A stretch of DNA of 64,000 nucleotides from Chitinophaga sp. LS1. Its GTDB lineage: Bacteria; Bacteroidota; Bacteroidia; Chitinophagales; Chitinophagaceae. Shown here piece after piece: positions 1-8,711 of this stretch. Position numbers and translations under genes: made by a program. The number at the start of each line of letters is the position of its first letter. Positions within the stretch are counted from its first letter, which is position 1. Location of the stretch: positions 6,078,501 to 6,142,500 of the forward strand of contig NZ_CP128362.1 of the NCBI RefSeq assembly GCF_034274695.1. Direction: 5' to 3'. A model generated the notes under the pieces. That model did not search any database. It saw only the letters and a list, made by a program, of their open reading frames with translations, and was not told where the DNA came from.

Positions 1-341
1 GAACGGGTATTGGAATAAGGTGCATTGAAAACGGCTACCCCAAACTCACGGGCACTTTTCAGGTCTACCTGGTTGGTACCTATACAAAAACAACCGATGC
101 CCTGCAGTTTATGAGCTGCCTCCAGTACCTTGCGTGTCACCTGCGTCTTTGAGCGGATGCCCAGCAGATGCACGTCTTTTACCTCACGAATCAGATCTTC
201 TTCGCTCAGCGCTCCCGATAACCTTTTTACATTGGTATAACCAGCTGATGTAAATTGTGCCGCGGCGGCATCGCTGATGTTTTCCAACAATAAAATATTG
301 ATCTTCTCCTTCGGATAACTAGTCAACTTTTGCTGATCCAT
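1..341 (-). CDS. serA: D-3-phosphoglycerate dehydrogenase-like protein, N-terminal part
   Basis: Only the first 113 codons lie in the window; the rest is beyond the left edge. The reading begins MDQQKLTSYPKEKINILLLE and contains LLGIRSKTQVT and GCFCIGTNQVD, which match the substrate-binding N-terminus of D-isomer-specific 2-hydroxyacid dehydrogenases of the SerA type. SerA oxidises 3-phosphoglycerate to 3-phosphohydroxypyruvate with NAD+, the first step of serine synthesis, in the cytoplasm. The ATG at 341 is the natural start because the upstream sequence is AT-rich and non-coding. The NAD-binding and any C-terminal ACT domain cannot be seen. Another 2-hydroxyacid dehydrogenase is possible, but the IGTNQVD block favours SerA. 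Confidence 0.8.
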   Translation of the reverse strand, partial: MDQQKLTSYPKEKINILLLENISDAAAAQFTSAGYTNVKRLSGALSEEDLIREVKDVHLLGIRSKTQVTRKVLEAAHKLQGIGCFCIGTNQVDLKSAREFGVAVFNAPYSNTR

Positions 342-636
342 GATTCTATTTTATATGTTACCAACTGCAAAACAATTGGCTTAATGTTTGTTATTACGGC
401 AAACAAAGCACAAACCTAAAAGATGTTGCGCAAAAATCAAATAGCAGTCGCTTCAAATTTGATTTCGTCAAAATTAAGCCAGTTTTTGGGCTTTATTTTG
501 CCATTTTCGGGGTATAAATCTTAAAATACCTTTAAAATGACCAATTTGGTATTGAAATTTTTGCCCAACTTAGCTTTAGGTCCTAATTTTAAGGCTTTTA
601 CGAAATATTTGTCACAGATCGACTCTTAACAGCAGA
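342..636. other. Divergent intergenic region, no gene seen
   Basis: 295 bases of AT-rich sequence between the divergent serA-like and serine hydrolase genes. It must hold both promoters. On the plus strand AATATTTG near 616-623 resembles the Bacteroidota -7 box but differs from TAnnTTTG in its first two bases, and no clear -33 TTG is placed for it. No convincing open frame or terminator was found. Confidence 0.5.
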
Positions 637-1836
637 ATGAAAGCAGCTTTTATTGCACTAACTATCTCCGGGTTTACGTTATACGCTGTTACCGCTTGTC
701 AAAGCAATGCGGCGTATAATAAGGATAGAAAATCGAGAACAAAGGATACTACGCAGATTGAGATCACTGATGAGGCGAGAGCAGCTGTACTCAATTCCCC
801 CCGCACCAAGGTGCAACAACAGGAATTGGAAACTTTTTACAATACTAATTTATTGCGCTCCGGCTTCAATGGATCTATGATTGTAGCCAAGAAAGGGGTG
901 ATTATCTTCGAGAAATATCATGGCCTGGAGAACTTTAGAACGAAAAACTCCCTCATCGGGGAGAGTTCTTCGTTCCAGATGGCCTCTGTGTCCAAGACAT
1001 TTACCGGGATGGCTACGTTATACCTGGCAGAACAGCAGAAGCTGAGCCTGGAAGATACCCTCCAGAAGTTCTTCCCCGGTTTTCCATATAAGGGAATTAC
1101 TGTCCGTATGTTATTGTCCCACAGGAGCGGGTTACCAAATTACCTGTATTTCTGTGACAGCATCTGGCCGGATAAGAAGCGGTTTATGACCAATGACGAT
1201 GTGATCCGCCTGATGGAACAACATAAACCAAAGATTCAGCACCTCCCTGATACGCATTTCCAATATTGTAATACCAATTTTATGCTCCTGGCATCCATCA
1301 TTGAAAAGGTAACCGGGCAGAAATATGCGGATTTCTTACAAAAGACCTTCTTTGACCCACTGGGCATGAATAATACGTTTGTATATGATCCGGCTACCCC
1401 TGTAAGGGCACACCAGACCATCAGTCATAAATACAATGGGCAGGCAGAACCCGATACCAATTTTGATGGTGTGGTAGGTGATAAAGGGATATATAGCACC
1501 GCCCAGGATATGCTGAAATGGGATCAGGGGTTATATAACGGCAAGCTGTTTACGCCGGAATGGTTGAAAATCGCATATACTCCTTATAGCCATGAGAAAC
1601 CGGGTGTACGGAATTATGGATTGGGATGGAGATTGATGGTGTACCCCGATAGTTCTGAAATTGTATATCACAATGGCTGGTGGCACGGGAATAATACGGT
1701 GTTTTACAGGATTGTGAAAGATACGTCTACGATTATTATATTAGGGAATAAGTATAATAGGAATATATACCATGCTGTGAAACCAGTAGCTGCGATTTTA
1801 GGAGCAGGTGATGGTGAGACGGAAGGTGAAGAATAG
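637..1836 (+). CDS. Serine hydrolase lipoprotein, beta-lactamase (class C / PBP4*) fold
   Basis: 399 residues. The N-terminus is a lipoprotein signal with lipobox VTAC (Cys21), so the protein is probably anchored in the outer or inner membrane facing the periplasm. The penicillin-recognising fold is shown by S117-V-S-K120 (nucleophile and general base), Y210-C-N212 (the second motif) and a third-motif equivalent in HNGWWHG near residues 346-352. Such proteins act as esterases, D-amino-peptidases or carboxypeptidases; true beta-lactamase activity is less likely. The substrate cannot be told from sequence. It stands alone, ahead of a strong two-sided terminator, and faces a cation transporter gene convergently. 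Confidence 0.85.
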   Translation: MKAAFIALTISGFTLYAVTACQSNAAYNKDRKSRTKDTTQIEITDEARAAVLNSPRTKVQQQELETFYNTNLLRSGFNGSMIVAKKGVIIFEKYHGLENFRTKNSLIGESSSFQMASVSKTFTGMATLYLAEQQKLSLEDTLQKFFPGFPYKGITVRMLLSHRSGLPNYLYFCDSIWPDKKRFMTNDDVIRLMEQHKPKIQHLPDTHFQYCNTNFMLLASIIEKVTGQKYADFLQKTFFDPLGMNNTFVYDPATPVRAHQTISHKYNGQAEPDTNFDGVVGDKGIYSTAQDMLKWDQGLYNGKLFTPEWLKIAYTPYSHEKPGVRNYGLGWRLMVYPDSSEIVYHNGWWHGNNTVFYRIVKDTSTIIILGNKYNRNIYHAVKPVAAILGAGDGETEGEE

Positions 1837-1850
1837 CACAAAATTAATAA

Positions 1851-1926
1851 CGCAAAAAAAAAGCTTATGCCGAAAGGCATAAGTTTTTTTTGCGGAGCTG
1901 GTCTGGCGTATTACCTGACCAGCTCC
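1851..1926. terminator. Two-sided terminator plus second hairpin
   Basis: The first hairpin has 8-bp arms at 1864-1871 and 1876-1883 with a GAAA loop. It is flanked by nine A on the left and eight T on the right, so it can stop transcription from both the serine hydrolase (+) and the cation transporter (-). A second hairpin follows directly: 10-bp perfect arms at 1894-1903 and 1917-1926, extendable by two more pairs past one mismatch, without a T-run. Confidence 0.85.
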
Positions 1927-1931
1927 CAGTT

Positions 1932-2915
1932 TTATTCTTCTCCGTGTTTTCTATTCGGTAATACATTTTCCCTCGTCCATGGTATTGTACCCGTAAATTC
2001 ATGCTGCCTCACCGCGCATTTCGCCATATGGCAATAATGACAACAAGAGCCAATACAGGGATCTGTATGTATAAAGAACTCTACTTCTCCTGATGTAAAT
2101 GCATTATTAACCAGGTTTTCTATCGCTTTCAATTCCTCGTGCGAATCGTTTAATAATAAATAATACGGTAGGGTCAAATGGCAATCAATATGATAATTAT
2201 TCCCATACTGCTGTACCCGCATATTATGTATATCAATCCACTTGTCTCTGCGGTGCTCTTCTAAGATCCGGATCACCTTATCCACCATCTGCATATCCGT
2301 TTCATCCATCAGACCGGAAATGGATTGACGCAGCAACCGGTAGCCCTGGCGCAAAATAAGAGACCCCATCAATGCAGACGCCAGCGGATCTATCCAGACC
2401 CATCCCGTAAAGTGAATGATCAATAACGCAACGACCAGTCCGGCACTGCTATACACATCCGTCATGATATGAGACCCATTACCGGTAATGGTGAGAGACG
2501 ACAGCTGCTTCCCTTCGCGTAACAAATAAGCGCCTAACATAAGATTCCCCAAAGCCGTACCCCCAATGATCCAGAGACCCTTGTCTATACTTTCCAGCGG
2601 ACTGGGAATAAAGAAAAACTGAGCAGCTTTAAAGAGGATCAAACAACCCGCTATAAAAATCATGGCCCCTTCAAACCCGATGGAGAAGAATTCCACCTTA
2701 CCATGGCCGTAGGGGTGGTTTTCATCTTTCGGCTTGCTGGTCAGGTAAATACTGTAACAGGCAAAGGCGCCGGCTACCACATTGATAATGGATTCGAGGG
2801 CGTCTGACAATATCGCTACTGAGTGCGTAAGGAACCAGGCAAGGAACTTGGTTCCAGTAAGTATAAAACTTACGATCAGGGAGATCAATATGACACGTAA
2901 TTCTTTTCTCTGCAA
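1932..2915 (-). CDS. Cation diffusion facilitator (CDF) family metal transporter
   Basis: About 327 residues from the chosen start. Family marks are an Asp-containing helix (SVAILSDALES), the hallmark loop HPYGHGKVEF, and a second Asp helix (HIMTDVYSSAG), followed by a cytoplasmic C-terminal domain. CDF proteins export divalent metals such as Zn, Fe, Mn or Co from the cytoplasm against protons. The C-terminal tail is rich in Cys and His (CIGSCCHYCHMAKC), which is unusual and could bind metal. The frame is open up to a TTG at 2993, but those 26 extra codons are read through a repeat array, so I prefer the TTG at 2915 just before LQRKELR. No ATG is available. Metal specificity is not known. Confidence 0.82.
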   Translation of the reverse strand: MQRKELRVILISLIVSFILTGTKFLAWFLTHSVAILSDALESIINVVAGAFACYSIYLTSKPKDENHPYGHGKVEFFSIGFEGAMIFIAGCLILFKAAQFFFIPSPLESIDKGLWIIGGTALGNLMLGAYLLREGKQLSSLTITGNGSHIMTDVYSSAGLVVALLIIHFTGWVWIDPLASALMGSLILRQGYRLLRQSISGLMDETDMQMVDKVIRILEEHRRDKWIDIHNMRVQQYGNNYHIDCHLTLPYYLLLNDSHEELKAIENLVNNAFTSGEVEFFIHTDPCIGSCCHYCHMAKCAVRQHEFTGTIPWTRENVLPNRKHGEE

Positions 2916-2952
2916 AACACTATTAATTGATCCACAAAGAAAAGAAATTTTC

Positions 2953-3028
2953 CGTAAGTTTAGTGTAAGTGAGTGTAAGTTAAAAGATAACAAAACTTAA
3001 CTGTAGCAAAATAAAGATGTAACTGTAG
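2953..3028. promoter_or_regulatory. Helically phased direct repeats upstream of susC
   Basis: GTAAGT occurs at 2954-2959, 2965-2970 and 2975-2980, with starts 11 and 10 bases apart; the last two copies are GTGTAAGT. Downstream, TAACTGTAG occurs twice, at 2998-3006 and 3020-3028, with starts 22 bases apart. The spacings put the copies on one face of the helix, as in tandem OmpR/PhoB-type binding sites. The array ends 28 bases before the susC start codon. That it is an operator is inference. Confidence 0.5.
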
Positions 3029-3056
3029 TAATAGTCCCCCAACCAAAATCGTAATT

Positions 3057-6000
3057 ATGCTGAATTTCAACCCAAAGTCTGCATGGCTATGCCTGCTATT
3101 GTGCAGCATATGCATGAATCCTGTGCATGCATTTCAACAACCCGCTGATATAGTCATTACCGGTGTGGTCCGGCTACTCGACAAGAATGGAGTGACCGCC
3201 GCCGCCCCGGGCGTCAGTGTAATAGAGCAAGGCACAAAGAATGGTACCATGACCGGCCCTGATGGAACCTACAAACTAAAAGTAAAGACGGGGGCCACCG
3301 TCGTCTTTTCCATGGTCGGGTATAAATCGATCACCCGTGCTGCCCAATCGGTCATCAATCCAACACTGGAAGAAGACGTAAGTAACCTGGGCGAAGTAGT
3401 GGTCACCGGTTACCAGACCATTGACAGAAAACTCTTCACAGGTGCGGCCACTGCTGTGAAAGCATCGGACGTAAGGCGTGCCGGTATTGCGGATGTAAGC
3501 CGTATGCTGGAAGGCCAGGTGGCCGGTGTGAGTATCCAAAACGTATCTGGTACATTCGGTGCCGCACCCAAAATCCGCATTCGTGGTGCTACCAGTATCA
3601 CTGGTGATAATAAACCCCTGTGGGTGGTGGATGGTGTAGTGCTGGAAGATGTGATCAATGTAAGCAACGAACAACTCTCCACCGGGAACCCCTCTACCCT
3701 ACTCGGCTCTTCTGTGGCGGGTTTGAACTCGGACGATATTGAGAGTTTCCAGATATTAAAAGACGCTGCCGCCACCGCACTCTATGGAGCCAGAGCGATG
3801 AATGGCGTAATCGTGATCACGACCAAGAAAGGCCGTGTAGGCAAGCCGGTAGTCTCCTACACAGGTAACTTCTCTACTTATCTGAAACCTACCTATGATC
3901 AGTTTGACATCATGAATTCTGCTAACCAGATGTCCGTATATACAGAACTGGAACGCAAAGGTTGGCTGAACCACTCTGATGCCACCCGCGCGGAAAATGG
4001 CGGTGTATATACCAAAATGTACAACCTGATCGATACCTACGATGCAACAAAAGGACAGTTTGGGCTGGCAAATACTCCAGAAGCCCGCAAGGCATTTCTA
4101 CAAAGATATGCCGGTGCCAATACGGACTGGTTCAATACACTATTTAAGAATTCATTGATGCAGGAACATTCCGTGAGCATCTCTTCCGGTACGGACCGGT
4201 CACAGCTCTATGTATCTACAAGTTTCCTGCAGGATGGTGGCTGGACCCCGGCTGATAAACTAAAACGCTTCACGGGAAATGTAAGAGCGAATTACAACTT
4301 CAATGACAAGGTCTCCTTCGGATTTATAACCCAGGGCGTAATTCGTGATCAACGGGTACCCGGTAGTCTGAACCGGAACAGTAACCCGGTAAGCGGGCAG
4401 TTTGACCGTGACTTCGACATCAACCCATACAGCTATGCGCTGAATACCAGTCGTACACTCACAGCGTACGATGAACAGGGGCACCTGGAATACTTTACCC
4501 GCAACTTCGCTCCTTTCAATATCCTCAACGAAATGGCAAACAATTACATTGATGTGAGCCAGCTGGATTTGAAATTACAGGGCGAGTTTTCTTATAAGAT
4601 CCTGCCTAATCTGAAATACACTTTTCTTGGTAACATTCGCTATGTAAAAAGTAGCCAGGAACATAAGGTAAAAGAGAACTCCAATATGCCAATGGCGTAC
4701 AGAGCTGCAGGCGATGCGACTATCAGGGATAGAAACAGATTCCTTTACAAAGATCCCGATAACCCCGATGCTGAAGCCATCGTCGTTTTACCCTATGGCG
4801 GTATCTATTCCACTGATGATGATTACCTCGTAAGTTATTATTATAGGAATACATTAGAATGGAGTAAAACCTGGAACAATACACATACCCTGAATCTGCT
4901 AGGCTCACAGGAGTTGCGCTATGCCAACAGACAGAACAAACAATTCGATGGATATGGTTACCAGTTTGACAAAGGCGGTGTGCCTTATATAGATCCCAAC
5001 ATTATCAAGCAGAATGTTGAGAATAATTTCAATTACTACAGCATGACGATGAACTACGATCGTTATTTAGCTTATCTCGCAAATGCTGCTTATTCTTACA
5101 AGGGTAAATATAATTTCAATGGAAGTGTACGCTATGATGGCTCAAATCTGCTAGGTGAATCCAGAACCGCAAGATGGCTGCCTACATGGAATGTGAGCGG
5201 ATCATGGAACCTCGACACAGAAGATTTCATGCAATCACTGAATAATATAAACAGACTCACCCTGAGAGCCACTTATGGTCTGACCGGAAGTATGGGAAAT
5301 GCAAGAAACTCAAGTGTCGTATTGCAAAACAGAAGTACGAACAGACCTTATCTATCTGAAGTAGAATCAGTCATTTATATACAAAGTTTAGAGAACTCCC
5401 AACTCACCTGGGAAAAGCAATATGAGACAAATGTGGGCATTGACCTGGGCATGTTTCAGGATAAATTAACCCTGACACTGGATGGATATTTAAGACAAGG
5501 ATTTGATCTTATCGGCCCTATCCGTACCTCAGGTATTGGTGGCGAGGAAATCAAAATCGCGAACTATGGAGATATGCATTCCAAAGGAGTGGAAGCAACC
5601 ATCGCTTATAAGATCCTTGATGACAGAGAATGGGGATTACGCACACAACTCACCCTTGGCTATAACAAAGGAAAGATCACCCGGTTGGAAAATAACCCGA
5701 TCATCTGGGACCTGGTCGTAGCTGAAGGCGGCGCCACACAAGGTCACCCTGTAAGGGGACTGTATTCCATTCCATTTGCAGGGCTGAACCCCAAAGACGG
5801 TACACCATTATTTATAAATGAAAATGGAGAGACCAGCAATAATGTATATCTACAAAGTGACAAGGTACAAAACCTCCATTATGACGGACCAGTAGATCCT
5901 ACACTCACCGGTGGATGGTATAATACACTACGATATAAAAACTTCTCCCTCTCTGCATTGGTTACTTATAGTACGGGAAATAAGATCCGCCTGAACCCCG

Positions 6001-6395
6001 GCTTCAAACAACAGTACTCCGATCTCGATGCCAGCTCTAATGACTTCATCAACAGATGGACATTACCGGGTGATGAAGCACGTACCAATGTACCCAGTAT
6101 ACTCGATAAATATGGGGAATCTCTACTGGATGGCGTGTATCCTTATAATAATTACAACTACTCTACTATACGCGTAGCAGATGGTAGCTTTGTCCGTTTG
6201 AAGCAGGTATCCCTGACGTATGGTTTTAAACCAAAAGGATTCAACAACCTCTCTGTGAGCCTGGTAGCCAATAACCTCTGGCTCATATATTCTGACAAAC
6301 GATTGAATGGACAGGACCCTGAATTCTTCAATGCAGGTGGTGTGGCATTGCCTATCCCTCGTCAGTTCACCCTTTCAGTAAAGGCCAGTCTGTAA
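3057..6395 (+). CDS. SusC/RagA-family TonB-linked outer membrane receptor
   Basis: 1,112 residues, usual for SusC. After the signal peptide (end near AFQQP) comes a carboxypeptidase-regulatory-like domain (about 30-105), the linker GEVVVTGY, a plug domain containing RIRGATSI and PLWVVDGVV, the block DAAATALYGARAMNGVIVI, then a beta-barrel to the C-terminus ending in LSVKASL. SusC forms the TonB-powered channel through the outer membrane, with SusD as the lid that captures ligand. The susD gene follows after 19 bases. The substrate is not readable from the locus because no glycoside hydrolase or peptidase of known specificity is attached. No sigma/anti-sigma pair or SusR/HTCS regulator lies next to it; the phased repeats upstream may serve regulation instead. 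Confidence 0.95.
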   Translation: MLNFNPKSAWLCLLLCSICMNPVHAFQQPADIVITGVVRLLDKNGVTAAAPGVSVIEQGTKNGTMTGPDGTYKLKVKTGATVVFSMVGYKSITRAAQSVINPTLEEDVSNLGEVVVTGYQTIDRKLFTGAATAVKASDVRRAGIADVSRMLEGQVAGVSIQNVSGTFGAAPKIRIRGATSITGDNKPLWVVDGVVLEDVINVSNEQLSTGNPSTLLGSSVAGLNSDDIESFQILKDAAATALYGARAMNGVIVITTKKGRVGKPVVSYTGNFSTYLKPTYDQFDIMNSANQMSVYTELERKGWLNHSDATRAENGGVYTKMYNLIDTYDATKGQFGLANTPEARKAFLQRYAGANTDWFNTLFKNSLMQEHSVSISSGTDRSQLYVSTSFLQDGGWTPADKLKRFTGNVRANYNFNDKVSFGFITQGVIRDQRVPGSLNRNSNPVSGQFDRDFDINPYSYALNTSRTLTAYDEQGHLEYFTRNFAPFNILNEMANNYIDVSQLDLKLQGEFSYKILPNLKYTFLGNIRYVKSSQEHKVKENSNMPMAYRAAGDATIRDRNRFLYKDPDNPDAEAIVVLPYGGIYSTDDDYLVSYYYRNTLEWSKTWNNTHTLNLLGSQELRYANRQNKQFDGYGYQFDKGGVPYIDPNIIKQNVENNFNYYSMTMNYDRYLAYLANAAYSYKGKYNFNGSVRYDGSNLLGESRTARWLPTWNVSGSWNLDTEDFMQSLNNINRLTLRATYGLTGSMGNARNSSVVLQNRSTNRPYLSEVESVIYIQSLENSQLTWEKQYETNVGIDLGMFQDKLTLTLDGYLRQGFDLIGPIRTSGIGGEEIKIANYGDMHSKGVEATIAYKILDDREWGLRTQLTLGYNKGKITRLENNPIIWDLVVAEGGATQGHPVRGLYSIPFAGLNPKDGTPLFINENGETSNNVYLQSDKVQNLHYDGPVDPTLTGGWYNTLRYKNFSLSALVTYSTGNKIRLNPGFKQQYSDLDASSNDFINRWTLPGDEARTNVPSILDKYGESLLDGVYPYNNYNYSTIRVADGSFVRLKQVSLTYGFKPKGFNNLSVSLVANNLWLIYSDKRLNGQDPEFFNAGGVALPIPRQFTLSVKASL

Positions 6396-6414
6396 CCCTT
6401 TAAAACACGCATTC

Positions 6415-7851
6415 ATGAAAAAGCATCATATCTTATTATTCATATTACTGGCAGGCAGCGGGTGTAAGAAATACCTGGAGCAGGCACCAGATCAGCGTAC
6501 ACAATTGAACAGTATGGATAAAGTAGCTGAGCTGTTGGGTACGGCGTATCCGCAGGGAGACTATGCCACCTTTACAGAAGCCGCATCAGACAATGCAGCC
6601 GACAAAGGAACAGGTGGTACCGTATCGCTGCAGATCAATACCAACCCTTATTATTTCAGGGACGTCATTGATAAAACAGAGGGGTCTCCTACTTACTACT
6701 GGAACAATTGCTATAAAGCCATCGCGGCCTGTAACCAGGCATTACAGGCAATCGAAAATGCAGACAACCCGGCAGACTACAATGCACAAAAAGGCGAAGC
6801 ACTGGTAGCTAGAGCGTATGCACATTTCATGCTCGTAACTCTCTTTTCCAAAGTATATGATGCTGCTACCGCAGCTCAGGACCCGGGCATTCCATATGTG
6901 ACTACTCCTGAAAATGTAGTGATCAAACAATACGAGCGCAAGACAGTGGCTTATGTTTATGAGCAGATCGAAAAAGACCTGACTACCGGGTTACCGCTTA
7001 TTAAAAATACCTCCTACACAATACCTAAGTATCACTTCACCACTTCGGCCGCCAATGCATTTGCGACACGCTTCTATTTATTCAAAAAGGATTATCAGAA
7101 AGTGCTCACCTATGCAGCGAATGTATTTCCCGGAGGCAATATCAAAAGTAACCTGCGCCAATGGGTAACGGTGTATCAAAACCTCACTGCTGCGGAAGCA
7201 CTGGCTTTGTATACGAACGCTACCGAGCCTGCGAATCTGCTATTGGTAGAAGCTCCTTCTATATGGGCCCGCAATGTTGCGCAATACAGATACGGACTGC
7301 AAACGGATCTTGTATATAATTTATATCGGTATCCAAACGTGACCGGAGCTACCTGGGTACAACCACTCTACTATGTAGGCGATAATACTGACAACTGGGA
7401 GATCCTCAAGTTCAGAGAGCACTTTGTACGTTCCAGTGCCAACGCGGATATCGGGGTGCCTTATACCATCTTCCCACTCTTTACAGCAGAAGAAGTTTTA
7501 TTCAACAGAGCAGAAGCGAACATCTATCTGGGTAATTACGATGCCGCCAAGCAGGACCTGAATGACTACGCCAGTATGCGTATCGATGGTTACAATACCA
7601 GTTACCGTATTACAAATACGAAGCTGACCAACTTTTATGGCACTACCGATGTAAAGACCGGCCTCATTTATACCCTGCTGGATTTTAAACAGGCAGAATT
7701 TATGCAGGAAGGCATGCGCTGGTTCGATATACTTCGGTATCACATTCCTGTATCCCATAGTGGTGAAACCCTGACTGGTGATGACCTCCGTAGATTGTTC
7801 CAGTTACCACAGGAAGTGAAGCTCTCCGGTATTGAACAAAATCCCCGTTAA
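6415..7851 (+). CDS. SusD/RagB-family nutrient-binding outer membrane lipoprotein
   Basis: 478 residues with lipobox GSGC (Cys17) followed by KKYLEQAPDQR, a very typical SusD start. The TPR-like helices are visible (YWNNCYKAIAACNQAL, GEALVARAYAHFML), and the C-terminal part has the usual RW-containing segment (QEGMRWFDILRY). It should sit on the cell surface over the SusC barrel and bind ligand. It is the second gene of the operon and is followed after 20 bases by the metallohydrolase lipoprotein. Confidence 0.95.
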   Translation: MKKHHILLFILLAGSGCKKYLEQAPDQRTQLNSMDKVAELLGTAYPQGDYATFTEAASDNAADKGTGGTVSLQINTNPYYFRDVIDKTEGSPTYYWNNCYKAIAACNQALQAIENADNPADYNAQKGEALVARAYAHFMLVTLFSKVYDAATAAQDPGIPYVTTPENVVIKQYERKTVAYVYEQIEKDLTTGLPLIKNTSYTIPKYHFTTSAANAFATRFYLFKKDYQKVLTYAANVFPGGNIKSNLRQWVTVYQNLTAAEALALYTNATEPANLLLVEAPSIWARNVAQYRYGLQTDLVYNLYRYPNVTGATWVQPLYYVGDNTDNWEILKFREHFVRSSANADIGVPYTIFPLFTAEEVLFNRAEANIYLGNYDAAKQDLNDYASMRIDGYNTSYRITNTKLTNFYGTTDVKTGLIYTLLDFKQAEFMQEGMRWFDILRYHIPVSHSGETLTGDDLRRLFQLPQEVKLSGIEQNPR

Positions 7852-7871
7852 CCGCATTAAAAATTTTGAAA

Positions 7872-8699
7872 ATGAAATACTTATCAATATTGCTGATCAT
7901 GCTGCTGGTAGCCTGTTCCAAAAAGGAAACCCTGGATACAGACCTGCCGGGACTCGGTGGAGAGACCTGGGAAAAAGGGCCACTGGATTACTGGCTGGAT
8001 TCCAATTTTGTCAATCAGTATAATATAGAAGTGAAATACCGGTTTGACCGATATGAATTGTCGTTGAACAAGGACCTTGTACCAGTTACTGAATCGCAGG
8101 TTGAACCTGTGATGACAACCATTGCAAAAACATGGATCGCTCCTTACATCGGTGAAGCAGGTGATGCTTTCTTTAAAACATATTGTCAGAAACAGTTCGT
8201 TCTGGTAGGTAGCCCGCAATACAATACCAACAACACCGTAACACTGGGTACTGCAGAAGGGGGCCGTAAAGTCGTACTCTTTGCGTTGAATGATTTCAGC
8301 CTTGATAATAAACCAGGTGTACGGGAAATGTTGCACACCATCCACCACGAGTTTGCACACATCCTGCATCAGACGATCATGTACCCTGTAGAATTCAAAA
8401 CCATTTCTACAGGATATACCGGCAGCTGGAATGATTATACATTGGACGAAGCGCTGGCAAGAGGTTTTGTGACCCAGTATGCGCGTAGTGCACCAGATGA
8501 AGACTTTGTTGAAATGGTATCGACAATGCTGGTAGAAGGCAAAAGTGGTTTTGATGCCATCGTAGCCAGTGCGCCTGATGACGGCGCCGCCAAATTACGC
8601 CAGAAGGAAGAGATCGTGGTACGGTACTTCAAGGAAAGCTGGAATATTGACTTCTACAGTCTGCAGACAAGAACCCAGAACGCTATCAATAATCTTTAA
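7872..8699 (+). CDS. Substrate import-associated zinc metallohydrolase lipoprotein
   Basis: 275 residues from the ATG at 7872; an in-frame TTG at 7866 is less likely. The signal ends in lipobox LVAC followed by SKKET. The zincin motif HEFAH is at about residues 159-163 and is followed by ILHQ, giving a further His. The family (known as TIGR04549-type) occurs almost only in SusC/SusD loci, which agrees with this position. The protein is probably a surface lipoprotein that hydrolyses a peptide or another bond in the imported substrate, but family members have no firmly assigned substrate. A Glu or His third zinc ligand cannot be fixed by eye. Confidence 0.85.
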   Translation: MKYLSILLIMLLVACSKKETLDTDLPGLGGETWEKGPLDYWLDSNFVNQYNIEVKYRFDRYELSLNKDLVPVTESQVEPVMTTIAKTWIAPYIGEAGDAFFKTYCQKQFVLVGSPQYNTNNTVTLGTAEGGRKVVLFALNDFSLDNKPGVREMLHTIHHEFAHILHQTIMYPVEFKTISTGYTGSWNDYTLDEALARGFVTQYARSAPDEDFVEMVSTMLVEGKSGFDAIVASAPDDGAAKLRQKEEIVVRYFKESWNIDFYSLQTRTQNAINNL

Positions 8700-8711
8700 T
8701 ACAGCTCAATC

